From assembly GCA_020086605.1 (NCBI GenBank), contig JACBWW010000015.1, forward strand, positions 9,256,554 to 9,320,553: a stretch of 64,000 bases of DNA, written 5' to 3'. Under the pieces are notes generated by a model. It did no database searches. It was not told the origin of the DNA and was given only the letters and a program-made list of their open reading frames with translations. Shown in pieces: positions 1-12,435 of this stretch; position 1 is the stretch's first letter; the number at the start of each line of letters is the position of its first letter. The translations under genes were made by a program, and so were the position numbers. The stretch is from Lanius collurio (taxonomy: Eukaryota > Chordata > Aves > Passeriformes > Laniidae).

Positions 1-192
1 TCCAACAAACACTTCCTGAAACTCAGACAAGGCTTAATGCTCTGATGACTTCCCTGGGGAACCTATTCCAGTGCCCAACCATCCTCTGCACAAAAAGATT
101 CTCCTGATATCCAGCCTAAACCTCCCCTGACTCAGCACCATGCCATTTCCTGGAGTCCTGTCACTGGTCATGAGAGAGGAGAGATCCTTCTT
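1..192 (-). mobile_element. CR1-type LINE fragment, 3' part, cut by window edge
   Basis: Read on the minus strand, this stretch resembles the end of the CR1 ORF2 reading frame. The conceptual protein contains SDRTPGNG and GRFRLDIRRI, which recall the conserved C-terminal end of avian CR1 reverse-transcriptase proteins. The plus strand shows the usual complementary text (CCAGTGCCCAACCATCCTCT, CTAAACCTCCCCTGA). The element is 5' truncated near 192, as most CR1 copies are, and its 3' end lies left of base 1. It is a dead fragment. The family call is from memory of avian repeats, not a database search. Confidence 0.85.
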
Positions 193-1343
193 GAGTAACA
201 GCCAATGTCCTTGATAACAAAAAAAAAAAAAATCTTCAGTTCTTCTGGTAGGCAAATTGCAAGTATTAGAAAATCCTCTGCTTGAATCTCTTTCAGTATG
301 CCAGTTGACTCTTCCTGTTCTGTGAGATCATGTCAAAAATAAACTATTTAATTTTTCACTTAAATCAGAACTAGATATAGGGGCAAAATTCTATGTACTC
401 TACATAGATATGCATCAATGAATTATTTTAAAAGAGAGTTTAAAAGTGAAAACAAAGATAATAGTTATGTTTTAGGAGTTCCCAGATAAAATGAAATTAA
501 GAAAAGACATAATATAGGGAAAGAAGAATAAATTTGTAAGATAGATGAGGGAAATAGAAAAAAAAAATTAGCATAAAAAAAAGAAAAAACACCTCAACAA
601 ATCCAAAACAAACAGCAACAAAAAACCCAACTAAAGACAAAGACAGATGAGAGTAAATAGAACAAGCAAACTGTTCTTGAATCTGGGTTTAAAGTGGTTC
701 TTAATCATATTCAAGATTTATTCTTTAGGGTAAAACTACAAAAAATGTTCCAAAATGTATTATGCATAATTTGAACAACTTTAAAAGTATTTCATTTCTG
801 TTTTGCAGCTTTGGCAAGTACATAATTTATCATTTGGATCACAATTAGACAAATGTCCCAAATTAGCACAGCTTCACCAAAACAGAGAAGAAAAACAAAG
901 AAATATTTAAAGATGCCAAGGTCACTCTTCCTTATGTTCCTTGGCCACACACTCCTTGTGAATGCCTTAGACCAGCAGAGCTGACAGAAATACTCTGCTT
1001 AGCTTCTCATTAAGCAAAGGACAACTACTGCTTTACAAAACTTTTTCTACTGAAGAACCAAGCCCCATGTTTGTTCCTTTTTCTTTGCTGCAGCAATATT
1101 TTAATTAAAGTGAATTCTTATCTGAAATGAAGGAGGCAGTCCGGTTTACACTTAAAATATGACATGCAATAGAAACTTGACATACATATGTAAATATAAT
1201 TATGCATAAAAAACCTCAACTGTTTTCTGTATTTCAGGCATCACATACTGTGACATCATCTTGTACTCTTTTTGTAGAAATCTTCCCTGTAGATCCACAA
1301 AACATCACTAATCTATTTATTTTATAACCTGCAACGTTTTTAA

Positions 1344-1366
1344 GGGTTGGGGGGTAGGGGGGCGGT
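1344..1366 (+). repeat. G-rich tract, possible G-quadruplex
   Basis: Runs of 3, 6, 6 and 2 G lie within 23 bases, separated by TT, TA and C. This could fold as a two-tetrad or irregular three-tetrad G-quadruplex on the plus strand. No gene is close by, so a regulatory role is speculative. Confidence 0.5.
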
Positions 1367-2775
1367 TCACATCCCGCTTGTTTAGTGGAAATTTCCATTA
1401 GTCCTGAAATAGTGTTTTGTTTTGTACAGTCCAACAGTCATTGCACTTGGCAGGTCTTTAATGACCTTGCTGATGATACTTTAAGACCATCTGATGACTT
1501 TTGCAGAGTGTCTCTGTATCCCAGAGGCAATGGGATACAGCAGCCTCTCTGTGGGGTACTCTGATAGTACTGTACCCTCCTCACCCCTTGATACAGCTGA
1601 GCCAAGCTGAGCATACTCTTATGCCAGATTTTCTTTCTCTTAGTTTCACTTATTCTATAAATAAACAAGACAAGACAGAATCCAGGTCTTTAAAAGACCA
1701 GTTAAGAAAACATAAACCAGTAATTGGATAATAGAGGTTATGAAGCTAAACTGAAATTCTCCTAGATCACATTTGCCAATCTGATAAACTGACATGGTTC
1801 CTCCCCTGCCACCAACGAATGTGAAAATAATGTCTGCAGAGAACAATTTGTCTTGCTGGGATGAGAAAACTGATCAGCAAGTGCCCAGTAAAATTAAGAA
1901 CACAAGTGAGATTTTTCAAGAAAAAAGTAAATAAAGCAATAGAAAGGATATGAAGTTGCTGACATTGAATTTTTTCATCCTTTTTGTTGAGCCAAAAAGC
2001 TATTTGTGGAAAAATAATAAATGCATAAAGCCAAGTAATAAGTGTCATGTCATGGTGCTGTTACATTGGTTTTTTGTGTGAAGAAAAATTCTTTGTAAAT
2101 GTTAGCTATAGCTCAGGAATCCTTTAGAAAATTTTACTTTTAAACAAACTCTAGGGAGGGAAGAATACTATGACATGGAAGTAAAACAATGAAAGGTAAC
2201 CCAGCAAGCCAGTGAAGTGTCTGGTCACCCAGTCAGTTCCCCTGGTCCTAAATTACACAGTGGTTTCCCCAGGATATCTCAGAGTGATAGCAGCAGGAGT
2301 ATCAAAAAGGAGAAAAACTACAAGTAACCTCTCGGTCATCATTTCCACCAAGCTTCCCCACTTTGGCATTCTGCAGAGGACTTTGGCAATGCTCATTTTA
2401 TCAATCCTTACATATTCACATTCCCCCTTCTCTATTTTCCATCTGTACCACTTTCAATGTTTAGATTCAATGCTAAGGACTCACAGAGGAGCTAGGGAAG
2501 AAATCTTCAGGGATATTGCCAGCAGCTTTTCAGATGAATGTTAACATAGTACTTGGGAGACTGCTTGCAAAACTGAATGTAACGGAGATTTTAAAAAGAT
2601 AGAAATGGTGAAATTATTTTAACGTACACTGAAAAATAAACCATTCCCATTTTTCAACAGAACTTCATTTAGTGACTTTCTCACTCATTAAGACAGATTT
2701 GTGATTGGAAGTTCTGAAAGTGGAATAGCTTGCTGCTAAAACAGGGGAGCTAGGACAGCGGTCATCATGGCAGCA

Positions 2776-2789
2776 GTTTCCATGGCAGC
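2776..2789. promoter_or_regulatory. RFX X-box-like palindrome
   Basis: GTTTCCATGGCAGC matches the palindromic RFX-factor consensus GTTGCCATGGCAAC at 12 of 14 positions. It lies in a locally GC-richer block (about 2740-2960), and the 12-mer CATGGCAGCAGT recurs 15 bp apart around it (2766-2777 and 2781-2792). No promoter or exon is visible nearby, so if functional it would be a distal element. A chance match is quite possible. Confidence 0.25.
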
Positions 2790-5700
2790 AGTCACCGTGC
2801 CACTTAACAGAGAGCCAGCGCCGTCTGGGAGAGCACGCTGTGTGCTGCACAGAGCTTGACACCTCATCCTTCCGTCCTTGCACAAAGGAAGGGGCTTTAA
2901 GTGAATTAGGAGCTGTGCACCGGCAGGCCAGACTGAGCCCACAGCCATGACGGAGAACAGAAAACTGCACAGGATGTGTGCCCAGTTTTGTCAATACCTG
3001 GTTCAGCCTACACACAGGAGATCTGTACACTGGACAGAGGACGTGCCATGGAGCTATGTGGGTTTGGGATGCTTATAGTGGCTGGTCAACACAGTCTAAC
3101 TCATCTATTCCCAAATACAAATCAAAATGCAGTGGGAGGATTACCAAAAGATTCCCTTTGAGAGGACATGCTTGATCCAAACAAAAATTATAGTGCGAGC
3201 ACATCATTAGATCCAGAGAAGTTGGAGATTAAATTGCACTAAAATCATATGAACTAGCATATTGCAAACATTGTGAACAAATCCCAAAACTCTGTGATGG
3301 TAACATTTTACAATCAATTTAAGGTAATAAAAGCTGTAGTGACTTTACAGCGTAAGCATACTGAGGCAAACAAATGCTTTAAGAGCTGTCAGATACACTT
3401 TATACTCTCCAATTTCAGATTCTCCTGAGCTGGGTGCCTAAAGGAGACAAATAATTTTTCTGTTACAAACTTTTGATTAAACTTTGTTCCTGTACTCCAA
3501 ATTAACTAACAAGATACAGAGCCTGTGATTACAAATCTTCTTATGGGAATGACTCACACCACAGTTCCTCAAAGCCTATTACCCCCACAGTCTGTGACAA
3601 AGGGTCAGATAAAAATAGAACAACTTTTCTGTATTTCTTTACACATAATTTCTTGGTTTTTTTAAGGATCAGTGTAAACTTGGGTGAGTTGGAAAATTTT
3701 ATTCTGGAGGAGAGAGATCAAGATAGGAAGATAGAAACAAATTTCTGGTGCACGCATACTCTGGTATATACGATCTGTGTCAGTGCCTTGACCAGAACCA
3801 TTTGACTGCAGACACACATTGCACAGCATTAAAAATTATGCTAGTGATGGAAAATCACTAGAAGCTAATCATCTTTTAGAGTAGGTGGAAACTCCTACAT
3901 CTGAACTGCATTAAGTAGGATGAGATGGACCTCCACAATCTGCTCAAGTCTAGTCCTTGGGGACTCTCTTCTATCCCCCTTCATAGGAGCTGAAAATTGA
4001 TGGGCCAATTTCCTAAGGGACATGAGCAGAAACAGTTCTCTACTTCCATTATGATTTTAAAGAATGTCTGCCACACTTTTTAAAAGAAAAATAAAAAATA
4101 AAAAAACCCTACCAAAACCCACAAACAAACAACTAATCATCACATTTAGATTAGAAAACATTGAAATGAATGCTTATAATTTATTAACTGCTACAAGGAC
4201 ATAGCTTGCTATTTATGAAGTGCCAGATTTGTACAAATAGAGAGATTTGGCAGTCATGAGGAACAAACATTTCCCTTTTCTTCCCATTTCTGGTCCTGAC
4301 ATGCTGAGGTGCTGAATGCTCAGGCATCTTGTGGAAAGCTTGAACAAACTTTCCCAATTAGATTCTTCCAGGATCAGACTGAATGAAAATTGCCTAGTAA
4401 TCTTCCTGTCTTACCCTCTTTACCCTCTGTAACTGCTGTGAAGCTGCAGGGTTGCTCCACAGAACCTGTTTCACCTCAGCAGCCGCACACCAGATCTCTC
4501 CTACCAAAACTTACAACGTAATCTTGGGCTGTTCCAGTGCCTCCTGCCTGCTACACCCTGCTGGTCGCAGAGCCCATGGACTAGGAGCCCTTCTCAACAG
4601 CCAGACACTCCACTCTTCTTTCTCTCTGGACAGTGGGAAGGAAAAGGCTGCATTATCCCACTAGATAGGTAGGGCTATCCCACGTTGAGGTAGGGCTTCA
4701 AAACCCTCCCTGCAGGTTATGGGAGTAGGTATTTAAATAATTAAGTACATTAAATAAATAAGTAAATAGTCTCACTAAAGCACTGCAGAAAGCCTGCTGG
4801 TTATTTTTGCTTCTTTAAAGCTTACTTTTAAGTTAAGTAAAGGGAGAGCTCTCCAGGCTTTATCATTCTCTGCCTCAGAACAACCACAGTGGGGAAATCA
4901 GCTTTCCTGTCAGAAAGGAAGAAAAAACCTGTAGGACAAAGACGACAGTGGGAAAATATACTACAAAGAAATATATGTGATGTTTCCTATAATCCCTAGG
5001 AAACCAAAAATTACAGTATCAAGTCAGATAGTGACTTCTCTTTGTGAAGTAGCACCCTTTAGTATCAAGGGGCAAAAGTGCCTGCTTTGAGCTGGAATTT
5101 AGAAGGGGAGGCAGAGTCTGTTGTGTGAGGAGAAAAGAATCATCCTGGATTCTTTAAAGGCCATTCTTACTGAGCTTTTTATCAACAGACTACATTCTAA
5201 AAATAATGCAGCATGTAGGATGGCTATTAGAGAAAGGTAAAAAATAACCCTGACATTCACATATCCTGCTCAGAAAGTCATTCCTAGATGCACTAAATTT
5301 ATTGTGTCATTGGACACACTGAGGTCTTTTAATTAATCAGCAAAACACTGAGAATGTAATAGTAATTATCAACAACCTGCATGAGTTCAGTCCTGGGCTG
5401 TTTTTGTTTGGATTTTTTTTTTAATTAATTATATAGACATCTTTAAATAAAATCAAATCCGAAAGATATGGCACAGTGTCTTTGCCTCTCAAGCACAGAT
5501 ATTTTCTTAGATACAAAAAATTTACTGATGACCTGAAACTTCTGGTTTAAAAACTCCACAAGTTCAGATGCCACCCATTTCATGTGGAGTTTGCAATGCA
5601 TACTTTTACAAATCCAAAGTAGGCAGACAACTACACAGATTCTCTTGTGAGAATGGGAGAAAAATCCAGACAAATCAGCTACAAAAAATGTGGACTAAAA

Positions 5701-6123
5701 ACAATTCCAGAACAGCTAGTCACAGACACCTCAAACACTGTCTTCACTGAAGTTTTACTTTCCAGTCTACTTTGCTTTAAAATATATATATGCATGTATG
5801 TATTTATATTGATCTGTAAATAGAAACCATTCTGGCAGCATGCTGTGAAATGGATCCTTGGATTTCAGAAGATAAGGCTGATCATTTAGTTAAATTGATT
5901 GGGAAATGCAGGGATATTGTACAATTTCTACTTGAAAACCATAATTAATGACAGATTAGAATCTGAAACTGGACATCTAAGTTGATCCTGAAGGGGGAGG
6001 CACTTACAGCATGTTTTCAAGCACAGTATTAAAATAATTTTCTGATTATAATTTTGTTAGGGTCTTTTTTTCCTTTTTATCATTTCAAGATCGAATTCAT
6101 GGTTGTTGGGGTCTTTTTGTTTC

Positions 6124-6146
6124 TTTTTTTTTTTTTTTTTTTTTTT
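6124..6146. repeat. Poly(T) tract (T23)
   Basis: An uninterrupted run of 23 T, preceded by shorter T runs. Read from the minus strand it is poly(A). No retrogene body or target-site duplication is recognisable beside it. Confidence 0.9.
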
Positions 6147-9100
6147 GCAAATAGGGCACAGTTTTAAACAATACAGCTTTATAGGTAAAAAACAGACCTG
6201 CAATATTCTTCAGGCTGAAATGTGTTTGCTTTGCATTATTAAGTTCTAGTTGTAACAAAGGTGGCTTTAAAGGGTTGCTTGCCCTGAATGTGGGAGGTTC
6301 TGCCAAAAGTTAAAATAAAAGTTTGTTGTAATATCCAGTTTCTGCTGAGAAGGATCTACAAAACACACTGTGCAGAACTGACATAGGTAAAATCTCTCTG
6401 AAAAAGCATTTGCTAGCTCAGCCAATGAGCCCTTCATATTCCATGAACTCCAAATGCTCTAAATACAGAATTTTCCTTCACTACACTTGATCTCCAGAGA
6501 AATTTATCCAAGGGGACTGTAGCAGAGGAGCTAAATATTGAGAAGAGTCTCTTTTTCATCACCTCTCTAACTTTCAGGAGTCAGTTTGTTAAAGGGTTTT
6601 TGTTTTAATATACAGTCACAGAGAAACAACACTTGAATGCAAAAATAATTCCGATGCTGAATGGCAAATTGCCCACAAATGCAAGTGAAAAATAGACAAG
6701 GTCCTGCAAGTAGTTTCCATGGAATCAGTGAAAACTACTGATGTGAAAATAAAATTCTGTTCCAAAAAGTAAAGTCATTTCACCCAAGGGCATTGACGAC
6801 TTTGCTCATGCCAAAGAGCATCAGGAGGTGGTGACCATACCATTCTAGGAAGTCCTGAGTAAGGACACATAATCAAGTGGTAAGACTGGGGGGATAAAAA
6901 TGTTTGAGGTTGTATTGGCTTTTACATCCCATGAATCACCAAGGAGCTGATTTGTTATCAGCAAAAACAGCCTTTGTCCCTAAGAGAGGGGAATGATACA
7001 GGAAGCATATGCTCCAGGCTATTTATGAGGCTGTTGCCAGAAACGGGTGTAACATTTTGAACATGATGACCTACACTTTTAGATTATAATTGTATGTGAA
7101 GTCCTAAACTAGGCAGAAGGGACATATAAGAGGGACATGGAAAGGAAATGTAATGAAAACTATTAATACATGATAGTTTCCAATCCATTATTTTCTGAGG
7201 AAAAGAACAAAACAGCATAGTACAGAGCTCTTGGACTTCACCTTTTAATTCCTTTGGTCAGGAACAACTGTATTCAGCTCAAGATTCTGTTTTATCTGTG
7301 GTAATGACAAACATCTCCTCTCGCAGCAGTTATTTGCTCCTAGAGATAGCTGTGTATCTCTGTCAATGATTAGGGAATAACTGGGATACAAGAACTGCAC
7401 TGGTGGATTCTGTGTCAAAAGGGGCAGCAAATGCTTGCTTTCTGACACCTATGGACTGTACATCCATTTCTAGGATCACTCAGAACAAACTGTCAGTGAC
7501 TTGGTGCCAATTTCTCCATAACTTAGAGAATGAGCTTCAATAACTTGAGAATGAGCAGATGTAAGGTGACTGAAATGTAATAATATTTAAGATTCAGCTC
7601 CCATTCTCTTCAGTTATATAAAAAATATTTTAGTACAACATTCACTACCAATTTCCATTGTCTTTACTCTGATACATGTCAGATCTACTTCTAATTACTG
7701 CCCCAGGGGTCACTGGAGATCATGACTACAGCCATGACTACAGTTTCTCTGGGGTTATTTTCTGTATTACCCTTCTATCTATATCCAAGTAATGGAACTG
7801 ACTGTTGTATTAGAGTTTTCTAATGACAGATGGGCTTCAACATCCAAATGCTAACATTTAGGTCCTTTCAGAAAATATTATTTTTTACTTGTCTTGCAGA
7901 TCAGCAGTAAGCACAATGTAAAACAAAATAATAAAAAGATTTGGATAGAAAAACCTGAAAGAGTCTAATCTATGAAAGAATGAGAAATATTTTAATTAAT
8001 CAGTAGAGATTTCTGGATGACTGTGTGCCAATTAAAATGCTCATTAGAGAGACCTGAAATCCTCATTCACACATTTTTCCATATAAAACTCTTATCTTAC
8101 TAAAATTGCCTTGATGTAGCAGTAAAAAATCCAAAAGCTGTTACACAGCAGAAATGGCTGTGCATTTTTTAACCATATTGGATGATCAGCTGTCACTGCT
8201 GTCTGATCATATGGACTTCTGCATAGGAAAGCAGTTTTTCTTTGCCCAAATACATTAAGCTAGAATTTCAGACATAAAACCACAAATAGCATTGATGTGG
8301 TGTTTAACAAGGGGAGTTCTTTGTTAACACCTTCATTTCCATTACTTACTATGCAAGAAACAGATGGAATTCAATTTTTGCCCAACTGTTATGAACGATG
8401 AACATCTTTTCAGTCAATGCTGAGGAAGTACAAAGGTGTTACAAAACAATCTGAAGACCAAAATATAAAATATCATTCAACATGCAGGATAAATACAATG
8501 GTCTTCTGATTTGTTGACTCCCCCATGACTTCTGCATACATAGGAGGCCACCCGCTTGCAAAAACGTAGTTTTTGACCTTTACTGTTATAGGTGTTCTGG
8601 CCCAATAATTTCAGTCACATTAAAAGCCTGAATTCAAAGCCACTGAAATCAATCAGAACATTTCCTTTAAAAGATTTTACTTGCCCCAAGAAATCTGATC
8701 TTCAGGTCCTTCTCCATTCTCACAGATGGTCTTTGTTTTCAACTTCAGTTTTCTTGCCCTTTATACTGTTTTGCTATAATCAGTTTTTCTTCCAAGCCTT
8801 TCCTCTAACTGAAGATATAAGCTTTCTTGTTTACTTCTAATGGTTGAAACTTGTCCCTCATAGTTAATATGTTTTTGGGGGTGGGATGGTGAGGTGGTAT
8901 TGTAGCTTCCAGTATTGTCTAAGTAGTTGCAACACCACTGGATGCTTTTCATATTACCTGTGAGAACCATTTGCATTAAAAGTAGTTTATGTTTTCAGTC
9001 ATTTAAAAGGGGAGGTGGACAGAATAAGCAAAAAAATATGTTCATAGTCTGTTTTTCTCAGTGCTGAATCTTTCCCTGAAGCCACTTGGAAGTTTGCCAC

Positions 9101-10588
9101 TGATTTAAATAGGAGATGGATAGGGCTCTAAATTCACTTTTCTGAGATGTGCCCCCATTTTTTCAACATCACCCTGATTATTTTCCAATATTCTCTGCTT
9201 CCATTCTAGAATAGAAAATAAATCAGAGAAGTTTCTCTCTGTTGTTTGTCACATGTTTTCCTGGAAAATTCATTGTGAGGATTTAAAGGAAGAAGATCAG
9301 CAATACATGCAAGATGTGTATACACATTTTTCTTTTGAACCCTCATCTAAGGTGGTCTTCAGTGTTCTATGATTTTTCCTGTTGTATGCAGAGTGTCTCA
9401 TTCAGACTTTGGCACTGTTCAGTATTTTCCTGCTGTTTGAAATGAAAAAGAAGTGAGTGTGAAGAGGCTGATGCAGACTGGCTCCATCTGCGCTTCCTCA
9501 CTGGCTCCCAGGCTGTCAGAAAGTCAAGGGCGGCTACGGTCCCTTTGTTCCAGCACCACTTACCCTTAACAGGGCATTGTTCCTAAACACTATTATTGTT
9601 TCAGGTTGTCACTTAAAGAAGATGTTGCATGTACAGTTACTTCAGAAACGATGGGTTGTTCTGCCCTCAAAAGCCATGTTTATAGCTTTACCCTTTGCAG
9701 AGGATGGCCAGCTGCCACTGCTGCTGGCTGCACTTTGGAGTATAGCTGCAGAAAGCTCTTCTTTGACCTAGCAGCTTTTAAAGTTTGTATTTCCCCTCAT
9801 GCTCCATGCTAAGCTGTGAAGATTGCACAGCCATCTCCACCACTATAAAGAAGAATGCCAAGTTCCTTTATAAATTAAAGGGTGTTTCATAGCTGAGGTT
9901 TAGAGGAGACAGGAGCGGAAATTTCTGCGAAGCTACAGAAAGGTTTCTGTCAGGAGTAGACAATGAGAGCAAAAAGATTTTGTCAAATTGCTGTATAAAT
10001 CATTCATTAATTATAGCTCTTAATCATCTGCATATTGTAGGAAACAGCCATGCTGCAAATCAGATCCACTCAGCCAGATCACAGACTGGCACAGAACTAA
10101 GAACTAAATGTATGGGTAGTTCATAATCATAATAATCTCTTTAATCTGGTGGCATTGCTGCACATAATGATATTCTGAAAGCAAATCTGATGCAACTTTA
10201 ATAACACTAGGGAAAACAAAATACAGATGTTCCTAAAGTAAAGGAATTTACAAACAAATGTACAGAACATTAAAAATTAAGATTAAAAAGAATTTACCAT
10301 CTGCAATAACCTAAAAGAATAATAAATCTGACAACCTGAGCCAAACATTTAGAATGCATTTGTATATTTTCAGAACTGCTTTGCTGTTATGAAGAAAAAA
10401 AATATGTCAAACTATCATACATTCATCAACCTCTCGCATTATCCAAGGCTCTCACCACACTTGGCTCACAGGTGCCAGACCACAGCACAAGCCAGCAGTT
10501 GGAGTCCTTCACCCAAGGGTTTTCAGCTGCTGTGGAGCACCCATTACAGCAAATTTAGTTTTCTGACACTTACATTCATCCTCAGAGT

Positions 10589-10612
10589 AAAAAAAAAAAA
10601 AAAAAAAAAAAA
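10589..10612. repeat. Poly(A) tract (A24)
   Basis: An uninterrupted run of 24 A. I looked upstream for a processed pseudogene: no AATAAA hexamer occurs within the expected 10-30 bases and no known protein is readable. It is best called a simple repeat. Confidence 0.9.
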
Positions 10613-11964
10613 GTAGTAAATTCAATTTCTCTTCTGGAAGGTTCAAAGAATGCTCAAGGTACAACTATATAAAGAAGTTTCATCTAAAAATGTCCTCATC
10701 CAACATGTAGTGGGATCAGGGAGGATTTTTCCACTCATGTGAGAGGATTTTTTTTTAATAAGGACAGTCTTGTTCAGATTAAATCAATGCTGTGCAAATC
10801 TCACACAGGTCATTACCAGCCTTCTCAAGATGACATTTCTTTCCCTTTGTTTTTGTTAAGAAGTTGTTTCTACTCAGTAGGGCTGTGTAGCCTATTATAC
10901 AATGGAGATATTAAATAAGGCTAAGAAAAGTTTGCTCCCTACCACAGGGGCTCTGTCACTACCAGCTATAAAAGGGTAACAGTAAACAAGCAGTGTCTGT
11001 GCATCCCATTCAGTGAAAAAATCCCAGCAAGCATTTAACTTGAATTAACTCATGTCCTCAAAAAGTGGACCACTAAAAAGTTTGTAGCTGACCAATAAAC
11101 CCATGCAACTGAGCAGTGCAAAGCTGTCAGTAACACAAGAATAAGCAACAGATAAGAATAAAAAATTTTCCTCAAGTAACAACAAAACTAGCTTCTGGAA
11201 TTGTACTAGTGATAAAAAGCTAAAAAGCCAGCCCAGACAGCTGCTAGTAACATCCATGTGACAGTAGGGCTCTATGACAGCTGCTGTCTTCACCATCACT
11301 GGGATGACTCCACTTGTCCTTGCAGCAGTGGCAGTGAGCCCTCTCATGCTTGTTCTGCATTTCTGCCATCATCCTGCAAAATAGCGTGCTTCACAGCTAA
11401 GGGGGAAAAAATGTATGAACACATTGACTATGGTGTTTTTTCCTTGGACCAGGCTTCACAAGCTCAAAAAGAGATGGATTTATGGTTCCTGAATTGTTAA
11501 GGTCCCCTCTGTTGAACTCAAAACCAATAAACAGAGGAAAATGTGTTGCATAATTTAAAGAAGATGGAACATTGGCGTCCCAGAAGTAGAAGTATTTTGC
11601 ACTTGAAGCAATTTCCAGGACCCTGTAGCACTGCAAGCATAGAGGTACTGTGCCCCAAAGCCCTCTGTTCTCAGTTGCACTTGTCAACCTGATCCAGGTG
11701 ATACTTTGGTCTATGCAGAAGCTGTCAGTTTTCTTTACTCAGCTACCCACTTCCATCTTTCCCCACTTTTACTGTGGCTCAAGAAGTTTCTTTGTGTTTC
11801 CTGACTGCCATATTTGCTCATTTGTCATCATCTATTTAGATGATTAATGTTTTATGGTAGGAAGCATCTGTTTGCTGTGAAGAATAGCTAAAGAAACAGG
11901 CATCCCATCACTAACAGACATCTGATTGTTACAATTATTTAAAAAATATGAAGTCTTATTTTTC

Positions 11965-11988
11965 TTTTTTTTTTTAAAAAAAAAAAAA
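11965..11988. repeat. T11-A13 self-complementary tract
   Basis: Eleven T are followed directly by thirteen A, a perfect inverted repeat without a spacer. It is prone to length variation and slippage. Confidence 0.9.
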
Positions 11989-12386
11989 TCTGGCTTTTAT
12001 TTTGGTTTGTGTTGCTTTATTTTAAAGATCTCTCACAAGGAAAACAGGATACCTTTTCAGAATGGTATTAGAAAAGAAGCTTCTTTACCTTCTTCAAAAG
12101 CACATTTATATTCTTACACCACTGGATGGTCTGTATTTAATATTCAGCAGATGACAGGAATCCAAAATCGGCACTGAAAATTGAACTGCTTAGTGAACCC
12201 TTCCTCTTACTTAAATGTCTTTGCATCATGTCTTAGAATCAAGAAGGTCTGATGAATACTTTTCAGTTATGAAGACGCACTATATTCCTGAGGAAGTCAG
12301 GGTTTCTTTCCTGAATAAAGTAACTAGTAATGGGCAATAGGACAGATATCTGAATAGGAAGTGATTAGAAGACTAGCAGCAAGAAG

Positions 12387-12435
12387 AAAAAAAAAAAAAA
12401 AAAGAAAGGAAAATAGGAAATACGGGGCGGGGGGG
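12387..12435. repeat. A17 tract followed by G-rich run
   Basis: A purine-rich stretch: 17 A at 12387-12403, then G4-C-G7 at 12424-12435. It is low-complexity sequence. Confidence 0.8.

Noticed and set aside
2665..3030. 121-codon open frame on the minus strand in the GC-richer block
   Set aside because: No domain, Cys/His-rich text arising from CATGG-type repeats, no splice or promoter context; taken as chance.
10389..10616. Possible processed pseudogene ending in the A24 tract
   Set aside because: No poly(A) hexamer before the tract, no known protein readable in any frame and no obvious target-site duplication.
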